The notes: generated by a model from the sequence alone, not told the origin. 64,000 nucleotides of DNA from Adiantum capillus-veneris (GCA_014529385.2 CM043945.1:149595241-149659240), one strand, 5' to 3'; positions 11,305 through 22,834 are shown, counted from the first letter of the stretch. A program made the numbers and translations.

Positions 11305-12267
11305 TGTTGCGGCAGCGACTCAATACCCATGAAGTGCATGCAAACACTACCTAGATCAACATAATGTCAATCGAGGACACAGATGACACGATAGGCACAC
11401 GGAGGAAATCTCTTTAGCTTGTCAGGCTGAGACCATCCTACACATACAACACTCTGGAAGGCCAACTAAACCACAATCAAGAACCTCACTGCTCTCAACT
11501 ACACCACCTAGCCACATACACACATACGGAAGGTAACTCACCTAATCATGCCAGATTCGTACAAAACTTAAGGAACACCATCCCCTCACTAGGATACACC
11601 TATCCCTACGCTTCTACACTCAAAACCCTCACTCTAAACCCATATTCAAAAAACGCGTAGGATGACAGAGCAAAATTTTGAAAGTGCCCGAAACTGAAAT
11701 TTATGAGTACCTATGTGTAGCTTATGTCTCCACGATTTTATAGACTACTAGCACGCAGAAAACAGACATCGTTTGATACACTTACGGCCAAAAATGGCTC
11801 GTAGATGCATCGGCGTGTGTGCTTCGTCTCACGTGGAATGCTTGGCGTTGTCACGTAGCTCTCCTCGAGCCTACAGCAATGGTGCAGTCGGATCTCCAAT
11901 GTGTTGAGAGCAAGCTGGGCGTAGCGAGAGGATAAAGCTCACGCTCACTCTCTTTCTCTCTCACACACAGAATAGACGGCAACGCTCCAGTTTTGATTAT
12001 GATTAAAGTTCCCCTCCTTTACAAAATGACCTAGGTACCTTATATACTAAGGCTACCTTAGGTTTAACCAAAAATGGGGTTGAAAGGGTCAAATGGCTTT
12101 GTATTTACAATCTGGAAGTGCCATTGCACCCCGGCTTCTGAAACTAGAATAAGTACTCATTACAAATGACGTTTATAGCCATAATCCGCAGCATTTCATA
12201 ACTCGCAAAAGATAAGACTTTGGTACGAAACTTGAGTTATGTTGTGTTGTTGACCCAGCGGTCAACA
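11305..12267 (-). repeat. 5' LTR of K, full length
   Basis: 963 bp, minus orientation, with TG...CA ends (plus-strand left end TGTTGCGG, right end GGTCAACA), followed by the AAACT duplication. The first 608 bp match the 3' LTR at 2118-2726. Its U3 terminus contains a 9-bp perfect inverted repeat, TTGTTGACC-CAGC-GGTCAACAA, at about 12248-12269. A half palindrome ACGCGTAGGATGA lies near 11653. Confidence 0.85.
12038..12048 (-). promoter_or_regulatory. TATA box in K 5' LTR
   Basis: Minus-strand AGTATATAAGG, about 230 bp into the LTR. It is followed by a CT-rich stretch (about 11940-11980), where transcription would be expected to start. The 3' LTR has lost this segment. Confidence 0.6.
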
Positions 12268-12272
12268 AAACT

Positions 12273-12800
12273 ATTTTGAAGATGTGACCTAGCTAAACTT
12301 GGTAAATAACAAATAGTCAACTTATTGAATATGGTGGGGCTAATTCAACCTAAGCTTTTAATTTTCCCTAGCATTAATTAAAAATCATAGACTTACCTTT
12401 AAATTTAACTCTCTCATGTGCAAAACCTTTGCACTATCCTTGGAGGTTCTCTTAAGCTGAGCGGGGTTAGAGTCTACCTGGTAATTTAGGACTTGCTAAA
12501 TTAAGATGGACTCTAGAAAAATTTAACTTATCCTTGGGCTTTGAAGCTTCACCTCCTATATAAAATCTTAGCACAATCCTTGGAAGGTTCTATGAAGCTG
12601 GTCCCAAAACTTGCTAAATTTAGACTATTTTTTGTCAGTTGAAAATTTACCCTACCAAACTCCTATAATTACTCTTATTAGCCCCCTTTGTCATGTACCT
12701 TTGAACAAGGTTTCTCGGGATAGAATTATCTTGCTTTGATCTGTACCTTTGACTTGGGATAATTAAATAGAAATTATCCTTACTCTTTTATAGACTTCTT
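12273..12800. other. Sequence between elements K and A
   Basis: AT-rich, with no ORF of note. Two related blocks share CACTATCCTTGGAGGTTCT and CACAATCCTTGGAAGGTTCT (about 12430 and 12570), and a TATATAAAA lies near 12557, so this may be an old LTR remnant. It ends with TTCTT, the target-site duplication of element A. Confidence 0.4.
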
Positions 12801-13160
12801 TGTTGAGATGTTAAGCCCAACATGTACGACTCTTGGATGACTACCATCGATAATCACCATCATTGGCGCGCCTTGGTGGATACGCATATCCTTGCCATTG
12901 ATACTACAATTGTACTAACCAAGCTGGTCTACCTACATAGTGATGGCACACTTATCTACTCACCTCACTCACTAGCGATTCATTTTAGACCGTTTTACTA
13001 GTTCCTCTTTTATGTTGTATTTTCCCTTATGTTTTGTAGATCTCTTATCTTGAGTTAGAAGAAGAAGATGTACAGTCTTTTGCTTCCATCTTTCTCCGTG
13101 TGTGTGTGCGTGTGTGTGCAAGAGCTCAAGAGCTCAAACTCTCTCCCTTTCTATCTCTTG
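12801..13160 (+). repeat. 5' LTR of A
   Basis: Begins TGTTGAGATG after the TTCTT duplication and ends near CTATCTCT. It matches the reverse complement of 24287-24632 throughout but with many differences (roughly 80-85% identity by eye), so the insertion is old. A degenerate primer site related to initiator tRNA-Met (ATGGTACGAGAGC against TGGTATCAGAGC) follows at about 13164-13176. The leader to 13589 is non-coding. Confidence 0.8.
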
Positions 13161-13589
13161 ATATGGTACGAGAGCTTGTTTGTGTCTGAGGAGCTTGGAG
13201 CAACAAGCCAAAGTAGTCTAGGCAGCAGCTTTAGTATTCCCAGGAGCCATCATCAACGATCTCCGATTGAGGTGATTCCTCTTGGAGAGTGTGCATTTTA
13301 GTATTCTATACAGCCCTTTGGACTACACCTTTGCATTTAAATTGTGCAGCCAAATTTACATTCCAAGCACGTTTCGACCCCGTTTTGGAGTTAGAGTGCA
13401 TTCACATGCAGAAATGAAAAGGTTCAAGATTTTGCAGATCTGCATAAAGGTGGTTCCAAAAGCTTTGGTTTTTGTTGAAATGTGCACAGATACTGTTTAA
13501 TACAGTGAAACAGGTGTATGCATGCACATTGTGGTTACAAGCGACTATTTTTAGTAGGTTGCTCAGAGATTATGTGAAGGGATGGGAAC

Positions 13590-14340
13590 ATGTCGTCCAA
13601 CAATGATGGGCTTAACCATGTTGTCAATGAGAAGTTGGACAAGAAGTGTATAGGACACTATGATTGGGCATATACAGGATACTAAATCTCCTAAGGAGTC
13701 TTGGGACAATTTGCTCTCATTGGAAGTGACCAACACAAAGGCAAAGAAGTTGCATTTGAAGATTGAGTTGAATACTGTGCAGAAGAAAAACGTATCCATC
13801 AATGACTATTCCCTAAAGATAAAGAACATATGTGAGTCACTTGCATCGATTGGTGTTACAATCGATGATGATGATAAAGTAGAAGTTTGTCTGCGGTTTA
13901 TGGGTCATGAGTAAAAACAGTTCAAAACAAACATGCATCTTCAAGAGAACATTCCCTCATTCACCGATTTGGGTAGAAACAATTCTAGATATATCGTTTT
14001 CAACAACCGAGGAGGAAGAGGAAGAGGACGTGGTACAGGTTGTGGACAAGGCCGAGGAAGAGGCAACCACCAAGCACAACAACAAGACAACAATCACGAT
14101 CAGAACATTGGTGGTGATCAAGGCAAATTCCAAGGCACGGGGAGTCCAAGAGGTCATGGAAATATGTAGCACAATAATGCAGGTCAACACAAAAATGTAG
14201 TATGCTGGGGTTGTGGAAGACATGGTCACTTTGAACGTGACTATCCAGACAAGAGGCAACAATATAATTATGCAACCACTTGCAAGAATGCATATGAGCC
14301 CAAGAGGCTATTTGTGGTAAAGCACATGTTGAATACTATG
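13590..14340 (+). pseudogene. A gag
   Basis: Starts MSSNNDGLNHVVNEKLDKK at 13590, matching MSDGFSHIVTEKLEKNN of F gag, then has an internal deletion. The capsid part (13660-13914) reads TKAKKLHLKIELNTVQKKN and INDYSLKIKNICESLASIG. A Gly/Arg-rich linker is followed by a zinc knuckle CWGCGRHGHFERDYP at about 14203, where the last Cys is Tyr. Frameshifts separate the blocks. Non-functional. Confidence 0.8.
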
Positions 14341-14369
14341 TCTACAAATGTGGAAAAATCCAGTGATAA

Positions 14370-16081
14370 TGTCTGATATCTGATTCTGGTGCATCGAATC
14401 ACATGATCAGTCATGATGAATGGTTCAAGGAAATGCAAATTTTACAAAGTCTTGGTTATGTAAAAACTGGGGATAATACTGCACATCCCATTATGCATAC
14501 CTGAAATGTCCCATTGTCTATGATAGATGGTAAAGTGAAGTACCTAGCTGATGTACTACATGTACCCAACATTACAAAGAACTTGGTTTCTGTTGGGCAA
14601 ATGGTTGTGTAGGGTTTGCAAGTTAGGTTTAATTCCAAGAGTCTCCTTGTCAAAGAGCATAATAAGAATGGAAGGCTGGTTGCACAAGGAAAGAAAGTAG
14701 GCAGAATGTTTACTTTGGATGTAAATGTGCCCATGGTGAATACTGCCATGTTTGCCCAAGGTGCAAGCATTGTTCTAGATATAGAGATTTGGCACAAACT
14801 TATTGGTCATGTAAATTTGCAAAGACTGAAGATGATGCAAATTAAAAAGATGGTTACAGATAAAGAAGGAAAAAGTATCATTTCCTAAGCAAGAGTGCAT
14901 TGGATTTAGTGGATATACATGTATGGGATCCAACAAAGACTGCATCTATGAGTGGATGTAGATACTATGTGAGTTTCATTGATGGCCATACAAGGAAGGT
15001 AGGCAGAATGTTTACTTTGGATGTAAATGTGCCCATGGTGAATACTTCCATGTTTGCACAAGGTGCAAGCATTGTTCTAGATATAGAGATTTGGCACAAC
15101 CTTATTGGTCATGTAAATTTGCAAAGACTGAAGATGATGCAAATTAAAAAGATGGTTTCCTAAGCAAGAGTGCATTGGATTTAGTGGATATACATGGATG
15201 GGATCCAACAAAAACTGCATCTATGAGTGGATGTAGATACTATGTGAGTTTCATTGATGGCCATACAAGGAAGGTATGGGTCTACTTCATGAAGTAGAAA
15301 AGTGAAGTGTCTATGCATTTTCAGAATCTCAAAGTTATGGTTGAAAAATAGAATGGGAAACATGTAAAGTGCTTGAGATCAGATGGAGGGGGAGAATACT
15401 TCTCCAATGAATTCAATGGTTTTCTAAAAAAGCATGGAATTTAGAGGGGCTTTTCATGCAGGTTTACTCCACAACAAAATGGTGTTGCTGAGTGAAAGAA
15501 CAAACACGTTGTAGAAGTGTCTAGAGCTTTGATGAATGAGAAGAACATGCCTCATTGTTATTAAGTTGAGGCTGTTGCTACAGGTGTTTACATTGTGAAT
15601 AGGACCCATAATGTTGTAGTACATGATATGACACCTGAAGAAAAGTTCAATGGTGAAAATTTGGATGTATTAGATTTTAAAGTGTTTGGATGTGTTGCTT
15701 ATGTGCTTGTGCTGAATGAGCTAAGTAAGCTTGATCCAAAAGCAATAGAACGTGTGTTGATTGGTTATTCCCTTGAGTAGAAAGGGTACAAGTGCTACAA
15801 TCCTATCACAGGTAAAGTGAGGGTGAGCAAGGATGTCGTTTTTTATGAAATGGCAAGTTTGTATGCTGACGTAAGAGATGATTTGGAGACTTCTATACGA
15901 GAGAATGTGGCTGCAAAAATTACAGGTGTGCAGTCACAAAGTTTTCAGTGGGCTGCAAGGGTCATCTAGTGAAGGTCATAGTGAGAATTCATGGAGTGGG
16001 AGGTTACGTGAAAGAGTGAGTCCTACTAACTCTTCAAATGTATTAAGGAAAGGAAAGGAAAAATTTGATGATGTCCCTAAG
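14370..16081 (+). pseudogene. A protease-integrase
   Basis: The protease active site DSGASNHM lies near 14388. The integrase zinc region (IWHKLIGHVNLQRLKMMQ) and catalytic core follow, with SDGGGEYFSNEFNGF and QQNGVAE*KNKHV, where the star is a stop. Stops also lie near 15297, 15349, 15442, 15563 and 15778. The part with IWHKLIGH is present twice because of a 302-bp tandem duplication. The C-terminal region runs to the B-family insertion at 16082. Confidence 0.8.
14697..15273 (+). repeat. 302-bp tandem duplication inside A integrase
   Basis: Unit 1 is 14697-14998 and unit 2 is 14999-15273. Unit 2 lacks about 27 bp near its middle. Both contain GTAGGCAGAATGTTTACTTT and ACTATGTGAGTTTCATTGAT. 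The join lies between similar words (GAAAGTAGG and GAAGGTATGG), suggesting slippage or unequal exchange at short homology. Confidence 0.85.
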
Positions 16082-17232
16082 TGTTGGAATTAGGGTTGCA
16101 GAGAAATGCACACAGCTTGGAGAAGACGAAGGAAGCTCAAGGCACACAATAGAGAGTGTGTTACTTAGTGTGCAATGGAAAGATAGATAGCCCTAGAGTG
16201 ATGGGCGTATATACAATGCTCGGGGGAAAAAACCTCCTAAAGAGGGGAAAAATGCCCCGGCGGTCCTAATGCGTTCACACACATCACTACCACATGTATA
16301 TGGTAACAAACCCCTCCTGGAGTGATGCGGTAAAGGAGAGCTGGCACATGAGTAAAGGGAAGTGCCATGCCCTGAGGACATGATCAATCCACAAAGGGGA
16401 GTAAGCCCAAAGCTCTGCGGAAAGCTTCAAGCTTCTCAAGAGACAATGCCTTTGTGAAAAGATCAGCAAGGGTATCCTGTGTTGGTACATAAGCCAAGCT
16501 CATCTCTCCTCGTGAGAGCCTCTCCCTGACATAGTGGTAATGCACCTCAATGTGCTTTGTGCGAGCATGAAAAACTGGATTCCTTGCAACTGCCAATGCG
16601 CTCTAACTGTTAGTGTAGATAGTGTTGGCAGTCTCCTGTCCAACACCCAAATCAGCCATAAGGCGTCTAAGCCATACACACTCAACCGTAGCTGTGAAGA
16701 CTACCCTGTACTCAGCCTCACAACTTGAAGTGGCCACAGTAGGTTGCTTTTTGCTCAACCATGATATGCATGAACTGCCAAGCATGAAACAAAAACCACT
16801 TGTGGACACTCGCGTGTCAAAACAACCAACCCAATCTGAGTCCGAAAAAGCATGTAAGTCTCGCGGCAATGATCCCCCCTTGGGATAAAACACGCCAAGA
16901 TGTAAAGTGCCACTAAGGTAGCGGAAAATCCTCTTGACAGCCTGCCAATGCTTAGACCCTGGGCTATGCATAAATCTGCTGACCTGTGAGACTACAAACT
17001 GAATATTTGGTCTCGTGTTGCATACATAAATGAGGCAGCCAATAGCCATTTGGTAAAGAGTGACATCAGTAGGATCACCAGCATCCTGTAGACTTAACTT
17101 CAAACCTGTTTCCATGGGAGTGGCAATAGGTTTGCAATCCGCAAGTCCAAATTTACATAGCAATGTCTCTATGTAACTTTTCTAACACAAGGCAATACCA
17201 CCATCACATTGCTTAAACTGTATACCCAAGTT
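16082..17232 (-). mobile_element. Nested Copia family B fragment (RT-RNase H plus 3' LTR)
   Basis: A minus-strand insertion in A. It holds a 227-bp LTR (16082-16308) nearly identical to the LTRs of element B, a polypurine tract (16309-16319) and RNase H plus the end of reverse transcriptase (to about 17232). It lacks everything upstream of the sequence YLGIQFKQ. The main frame (17163-16603) reads MLCKFGLADCKPIATPMETG through to the RNase H motif ATSSCEAEYR. A second frame (16596-16384) completes RNase H. The TAG just before KSYIETLL is at the same codon in element B. Interrupted A sequence resumes near 17233. Confidence 0.85.
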
Positions 17233-17269
17233 GCCAAATTTGAGTGCTTGTTATTATGATGATGGTGGT

Positions 17270-18377
17270 AGTAGTGGTTCTAAGCAGAGTTTGCATCAGG
17301 AGTTTGGCATAACCTTTGTGAAGACTCCGGGTGCAAGAAGGTTTTAAGCAGGGAATAAGGCAAGTGCAAGTGGTCTTGGACCACGTAGGTCACAAAGAGT
17401 AATATATCCAGTGCAAAGATTGATTTATGAGAGTTATGTGGCTCGTCACTGTGCATTTATGGCGAAGATTAGAGAGGAGGTAGAACCCACATGTTTTGAT
17501 CATGCTATCAATGATGAAAAATGTCCACAAGCTATGGATGAAGAGATGGTTGCACTTGATGAAAATGGAACATGGAAATTGGTGCCATTACCAAAAGGTA
17601 ATAAGGAAATTGGATGTAAGCAGGTTTACAAAATAAAGCATAATGCCGATGGCAATGTGAGGAGGTTCAAGGCTAGGCTTGTAGCTAAAGGTTATGCACA
17701 AACTTATGGAATTGATTATGAGGAGACGTTCAGCCCCGTGGCTAAGATGGCTACTATTTGTGTTTTTAATGCAATGGCTACTGTGATAAAGTGGGTGTTG
17801 AAGCAAATCAATATAAACAATGCATTTTTGAATGGAGACTTGGAGGAAATTGTAAATATAGAGCAGCCACATGGTTATGCAAATATGAGGCTACGCGAAC
17901 TTGTATGCATGGTAAAAAAGCATTGTATGGACTGAAGCAAGCACCTAGAGCTTGGTATGAGAGGATTGTGGCATTCCTCATTTCATTGGGCTTTGAGATA
18001 TCTGATGTAGACCATTCATCATATGTGCGGAAGAATGAGGCAGGAACTCCAATAATATGCATCTATATGGATGATTTGCTTGTTGGAGGTGATAATGTGG
18101 CTGAAATAGAGGGCATGAAGACTCTACTTATGTAGGAGTTTGAGACAAAAGACTTGGGAGACTTGCAGTATTTCTTGGGCACTGAAATTGTTTGCATAGA
18201 AGAGGGTGTATGGCTGTCACAAAGGCAATATGCTTTGAATATGTTGAAAAAGTATGGTATGGCTAATCGTAAGCCAATTGTAATGCCCTTAGATCAGAAT
18301 TTGAAGTTGGGGAATGATGCAGATCAAGTGCTTGAGAATGCTACCATGTACAAAAAGATCGTGGGTAGCTTGATCTA
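17270..18377 (+). pseudogene. A reverse transcriptase
   Basis: The N-terminal block (17411-17935) reads EPTCFDHAINDEKCPQAMDE, ARLVAKGYAQTYGIDYEETF and NNAFLNGDLEE. A frameshift leads to KKALYGLKQAPRAWYE and the catalytic CIYMDDLLVGG, with YMDD in place of the usual Copia YVDD. A stop lies near 18133, then ETKDLGDLQYFLGTEI and YALNMLKKYGM. The frame is cut at GSLIY by element C (18378). Confidence 0.85.
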
Positions 18378-18696
18378 TGAGTGCATGTGTGCACAGATGC
18401 GTGCTTGCATGGTGCGATGCGTGTGGAAAGGAGAGAAGGAGAGAGTACACAGTGTGGGTGGAGAAAGACTCTAGTAATGAGCTAACCCATATTCTTTGTA
18501 TATGTACACAAGAATAAGGTGTCAGTGGGCGGACGCCCATAACCTGGGTGGCTGGACAAGGCACATGCACCTGTATCCCAACAATCTCCCACTTAAAGGT
18601 GAATGTGTCGATAAGTGGGTTCTACAGTGAAACTACTAGTATGTACAAGAAAACAGGTGAGAGACTCTCTCAACCTACACCCATTGGCTCGCTCAG

Positions 18697-19920
18697 TCAA
18701 TCTACATGTAGCCGTATCGTCTCTAGTGGTAGGCGAGCGTGCGTACCCACACTAGAGCCTACATGTAGATCCCATAGACTACTTTGTATGGTATGCAAAA
18801 CTCCACTATGCATCATGCTAGTGTCAGTCACCGTACAACTGGCAATCCTTGTTGCAAATGCTCCCATTGCAGCTGCTAGATTGGGCCTCAAACTAGTAAG
18901 CCGAACATGAGACTCCGAATGCTGACGAAATTTGCACAAACCTGGCTGTACTCGCTCCCTTGTGCTATCTGCAATCACTGCATCATCAAGACTATCCATC
19001 ACATATGTATGTGTCAACACGAACACTGGGATAGCTGTGTCCCTCTGACCCATAGGTGGAAATGTGCGTCCTGGTACCAACTCGTGAGCTTCTAACACGA
19101 GCATATCAAAGAACTCCATGTCTGTCATGTGTCTCTAGTGAGCATACCTGCTCTACCTCTACGTGCACAAACTCTGATAGCACATGTTGTGTCTCACTAG
19201 AGCACTGCAACTCTATCTCTGTCTCTACAGAGTCCACTTGCACGTCTTGCACAGCTAAATGCTCTATCTTGTGAGCATGGTGGAGCTCACCCGCAAAGAA
19301 GACACATCTCGTATCTCGCTCAAAGCATGCCAACAACAAAACTGAGCGCATGCAGTCTCGAACCTCAAACACATGCATAGGATATACCAAGCCGATGCAG
19401 GCTCCTTTGCTAATCACTAATGAACCACAATGCATCTGGAAAGACTGCTCTGTAAGCAGTGTTTTACAACCATAAGCTGCTAACTGTCTCACTGAGATCA
19501 AACTCTATCTCAGCTGAGGAACATAACGCACATGTCGTAGCGTATATGATGCATCACTGGGCAAAGACAAACAAACATCTCCTGCACCCTCTATGTCACT
19601 TGTTGAACCATCAGCAAGTCGCACACAACCAAGTCTCCCACTAGAAAATGTGATGAACCACTCATGACATGGTGTGACGTGGAAAGAAACATCGCTATCT
19701 AGTAACCACTGTGGAGAAAGTGTGCTATCCATAGACAATTCTGCAAGAGGTACACTCGAGGCAAGCATGACATCACCATCATTAGCATAGATTGCCACTT
19801 TAAGTGCCTCTCTAATATGAGTCAAATCCATATCTGCATCTCACATACATCTCCGATGATGTCTCATACGTCTGAAACGACGACGCCTAATGTGCCCTGT
19901 GTGACCACAATGCCAACAAC
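18697..19920 (-). pseudogene. C gag end, protease and unknown tail
   Basis: Reading down the minus strand, a knuckle-like CWHCGHTGHIRRRR lies near 19915 (last Cys replaced by Arg). The protease region follows (19831-19505) with LLDSDVSFHVTP, where the active site is Asp-Ser-Asp instead of Asp-Ser-Gly, then RLADGSTSDIEGAGDVCLSL and YVPQLR. One in-frame TAG precedes LISVRQLAAYGCKTLL, the region that links protease to integrase in Copia. Instead of integrase the frame continues into an acidic His/Glu/Cys-rich segment (to 19106), and another frame (19128-18697) has no recognisable domain. Confidence 0.65.
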
Positions 19921-19929
19921 GCAAGTATC

Positions 19930-21440
19930 AAAAGCAAGAACGAGACCACCGTCTCTCAAGAGTCATTGTTGTAGATTCTAAACTGTTACACATATTTGCA
20001 ACCATAAGTCAATGTCAAGAAACTATGGTAGAAATCTGACATAGTCTCCCCTATAAATTGAGTAAAACCTCAAGTACAATCTCTACTAATGAATGGCAAC
20101 AAAGTGGGAGATAACTCGGCCACTACACAACCATGGAAAACATGATCAAACACATTAAAACCAATGGTCACACATGCATAAAATAACTCCACAATCTGCA
20201 AAATGCAAGCATACAGTGTGGGAAAAACTGCCCAATCAAGCGTAAAGCACATAGAAAACTAGCTCAAAATGCATCCTACAAGAGAAACTGTCTGCAAAAG
20301 CGTGTAAAAAACCTGTGAAACATGTGACTGGCAAAGTATGTAGCCACACTAGCATACGCAATCCTCACTCCTGCAAGAGAGGGTACAAGAATACCAAATT
20401 GTGTCCAAGCTGACAAAACCTTTCAAAGTGGGAGTCCAACTCGACCACGAAAGTCTTCGAAAGAGGACTCTAAACCATAAACCATAACACTACTCAATGC
20501 CAATGAGTAGAAATTCCAAAATGGCTTCACAATCTTACAAACAATGGCAATCCACACTCAACGTACATCCATGGAGTGATTGTGCATAAACAAGCGCCAA
20601 AAGAGTTGCAATTCGAAAACCTGATCAATGCAAAAACAATGCTCTCAAGAGAGCTCACCGGCACTCAAAATTGTTCGCCAAAATGCATGTACAATGGGCA
20701 TCAACCATGTGCCATAATCATATGCAAACCCATTCGCAAAGACCATGAATCCAAGCACAAAATCACTACCAAAGTATCCTGTGAAAACCTGTGAAAGAAG
20801 CTCCACCTGTGTGCTCCAAAAGCCGTGTCTCTCAAGAGACCGCTTCGATGGTGTGTAAATGCCTTTGTACTTCATTGCACAAATCTACCAAAAACCCTCA
20901 AACCACAAGCTCTGCACAAGCTAAAATTGCATCTTCAGCTCATAATTTATGCACCTAACTTTGAGCACCTACCATGCTTCCAGAAGTGCATCAAACTTGC
21001 ACTCTATATGAAAACAGAAAACGTGCAATTTTTGTATACAATTAGTCCGAGCTAAATATCAACAAAATGGTGAGGAGTTTACAAAAAGTTTCTTTTGCAA
21101 AGTTGTAGACCACGTCAAAACGAATGGGCCGTCCATGGCAGAATGTTCAAATCTGTCTTCTACAGGGAGAAAAACAAATATGAAAATAGTGTTGCTGCAC
21201 ACACAGTTTTTAGGCCAGCACCTTCACTTACACACAATCTTCAACATTGTCTTCAGAGCTTCCACAAGAGCATACATCACTCTCATATGAGCTCACAAGC
21301 TCTCATTGCATTCTCACAAAGCTTTCAAGCTTTCTTGATCTCTCCACCGCCACTAAGCTCAAACCGCCATAGCTAAGATCGGTTGCTTCTGTCTTGCCAG
21401 GAAGCCATCTTGCACTCATCGCCAAAGCTCTTATACCACT
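19930..21440 (-). other. C leader, no recognisable coding
   Basis: About 1.5 kb between the primer site and the zinc-knuckle region of element C, where gag would be expected. I see only short unconvincing frames. Confidence 0.5.
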
Positions 21441-21657
21441 TGTGAGTGCGTGTGTGCGTGGTGCGATGCGTGTAGGAAGGAGAGAAGGAGAGAGTACATA
21501 GTGTGTGGGTGGGGCAAGACTCTAGTAATGAGGTTCCCCCTATTCTTTTTATATGTACACAATACTAAGGTTTCATTGGGCGGGCACCCATATCCTGAGC
21601 GGTTGGGCAAGGCACATGCGCATGTACCCCAACATGATCTACTTGACTATCTTACAT

Positions 21658-22527
21658 TGTTGGGCAAACAAAAAAGTGGGACACCTCTATAGCTTTATAG
21701 CTCAAGAGAGTTAAAACTTCAATCTCAACACCAAAAATTATACCAAAACCACTCTTAGTAAACCCCAACCAAAAGGCCTATGCTCCCTCAGGAATTTGCA
21801 AGCACACGCCCACCCAAAGGACCGTAGCACATAGGAGTAAAACCCTGTCAAAGCTCGGATTTATAGCACACACCAACCAATGCACATGAAGAAAAGGGCC
21901 TCCCCTTTCACATTTGAAAATCACAAAGTCCCAATTTAAACATCAATTCCACAATTCATAGATACATGCCCTCCCAATCTGTATGCACAAAATTTGCCAC
22001 TAGGTTGCCATAGCAAGAACCCTGCAGAGAACTAGACATAACTTGAAGAGCATAACTCCAATTGGAGCACTTTAAAGCTCAGAAGAAATCTTGAAAAATG
22101 GATGGCGGGAAAGTTGGAGATTATCAAAATTGATTCTACATGTTGCTATGTGCAAAATTGACACGAACAGGGAGCTGTCCCGATACAACTACACATAGAG
22201 AAGGCTAGTCAAGGGCAAAAAACTGCATCCAAAGCATCAAGGAGACAACACAATTCAAAACCTAATTTTTTTTAATATTTGGTTGAACTTTTTAAGTTTT
22301 TACATGAGTTTTATCTATATACAAATCTCACTTCAAAAACTCATACTGGCACTTATAGTAATCTGATACCTAGCACTACAATAGCAACCTGCCCTGCATG
22401 TACATGTGCTAGCTAAAGAAAGCTAAAAAATCCACAAAATAGAAAGCCCACAGACCCTTTTGACATCGGGAATCATGTTCGTATCTACAAATTTACAAAA
22501 AATGGGGTGTTCGAAATGCGCCTAACA
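21658..22527. mobile_element. 0.87-kb insertion 'D' in A (possible solo LTR)
   Basis: It interrupts A between LTI and LSYTIG. The ends are TGTTGGGC and GCCTAACA, a 7-of-8 inverted match compatible with LTR-type TG...CA ends. The flanks (TTACAT and ACGTCT) are at best an imperfect target duplication. There is no coding sequence. A solo LTR is the simplest reading; a short inverted-repeat DNA element is the alternative. Confidence 0.5.
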
Positions 22528-22834
22528 ACGTCTACACTTGAGCTATACAATTGGATTTGTGAGTCAGTTTATGCATTCTCCTATGAAACCACACTTGGAT
22601 GCAGTGAGGTGCACTTTGTGCTATGTGAGTGCTACCTTGGATTATGCACTCTTTTATAGGGATGATGTGGAGTTGCAGCTCTGTGGCTACACAAATGTGG
22701 ATTGGGCTAGTAGTACATACAATCACAGCTCTACCAGCGGATTCATGTTCTCACTTGGGAGTGTGCTATCACATGGAGCAACAAGAAGCAACCTACAATT
22801 ACTCTTTAAAGTATAGATCCAGAGTATAGGGGTA
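22528..22834 (+). pseudogene. A RNase H, first part
   Basis: Continues A after insertion D: LSYTIGFVSQFMHSPMKPHL, LDYALFYRDD and STSGFMFSLGS. A stop lies near 22816, then PEYRG. It ends abruptly at the junction with repeat E. The remainder of RNase H (from CEVAWL) is inverted at 25068-24650. Confidence 0.8.

Larger units (their letters stand above)
2118..12267 (-). mobile_element. Pol-less Ty3-type LTR retrotransposon 'K'
   Basis: A complete insertion on the minus strand, bounded by a perfect 5-bp target-site duplication AAACT at 2113-2117 and 12268-12272. From 5' to 3' on the minus strand it has a 963-bp 5' LTR (12267-11305), a tRNA-Asp-type primer site, a long leader with palindromic repeats, a short upstream ORF, gag, a Lys/Glu-rich segment, an aspartic protease with a WxPK-repeat tail, a non-coding 3' part and a 3' LTR (2726-2118). 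No reverse transcriptase, RNase H or integrase motif is visible anywhere. This resembles pol-less gag-bearing LTR derivatives (TR-GAG or LARD-like). It must have been mobilised in trans by an autonomous relative. The 3' LTR lacks the U3 third, so the copy has also suffered a later deletion. Confidence 0.85.
18378..21634 (-). mobile_element. Small non-autonomous Copia element 'C'
   Basis: A 3.26-kb minus-strand element inserted in A's reverse transcriptase. The LTRs are at 18378-18583 and about 21441-21634 (roughly 80% identical). The minus-strand primer site TGGTATAAGAGC beside the right LTR resembles the initiator tRNA-Met site, and the polypurine tract AAGTGGGAGAT lies beside the left LTR. 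The words TGATCTA before 18378 and from 21635 repeat the target. The interior has a protease-like region and unknown frames but no integrase, reverse transcriptase or RNase H, so it needed enzymes in trans. Confidence 0.85.
12801..22834 (+). mobile_element. Old Copia element 'A', main part
   Basis: Starts after TTCTT with an LTR (TGTTGAGATG...). It continues as leader, gag, protease, integrase, reverse transcriptase and RNase H, and stops inside RNase H at EYRG near 22834. The missing end of RNase H and the 3' LTR lie inverted at 24287-25068, and their outer flank reads TTCTT on the minus strand, matching the 5' flank. So the two pieces are one insertion. Three younger insertions interrupt it (16082-17232, 18378-21634, 21658-22527). 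Every domain carries stops or frameshifts. It is a relative of element F, with the same domain order and similar proteins throughout. Confidence 0.85.

Noticed and set aside
12246-12269. Hairpin TTGTTGACC-CAGC-GGTCAACAA as a terminator
   Set aside because: It lies at the U3 end of the K LTR and includes the LTR terminus. It may simply be terminal inverted sequence, and rho-independent terminators do not apply to a plant.
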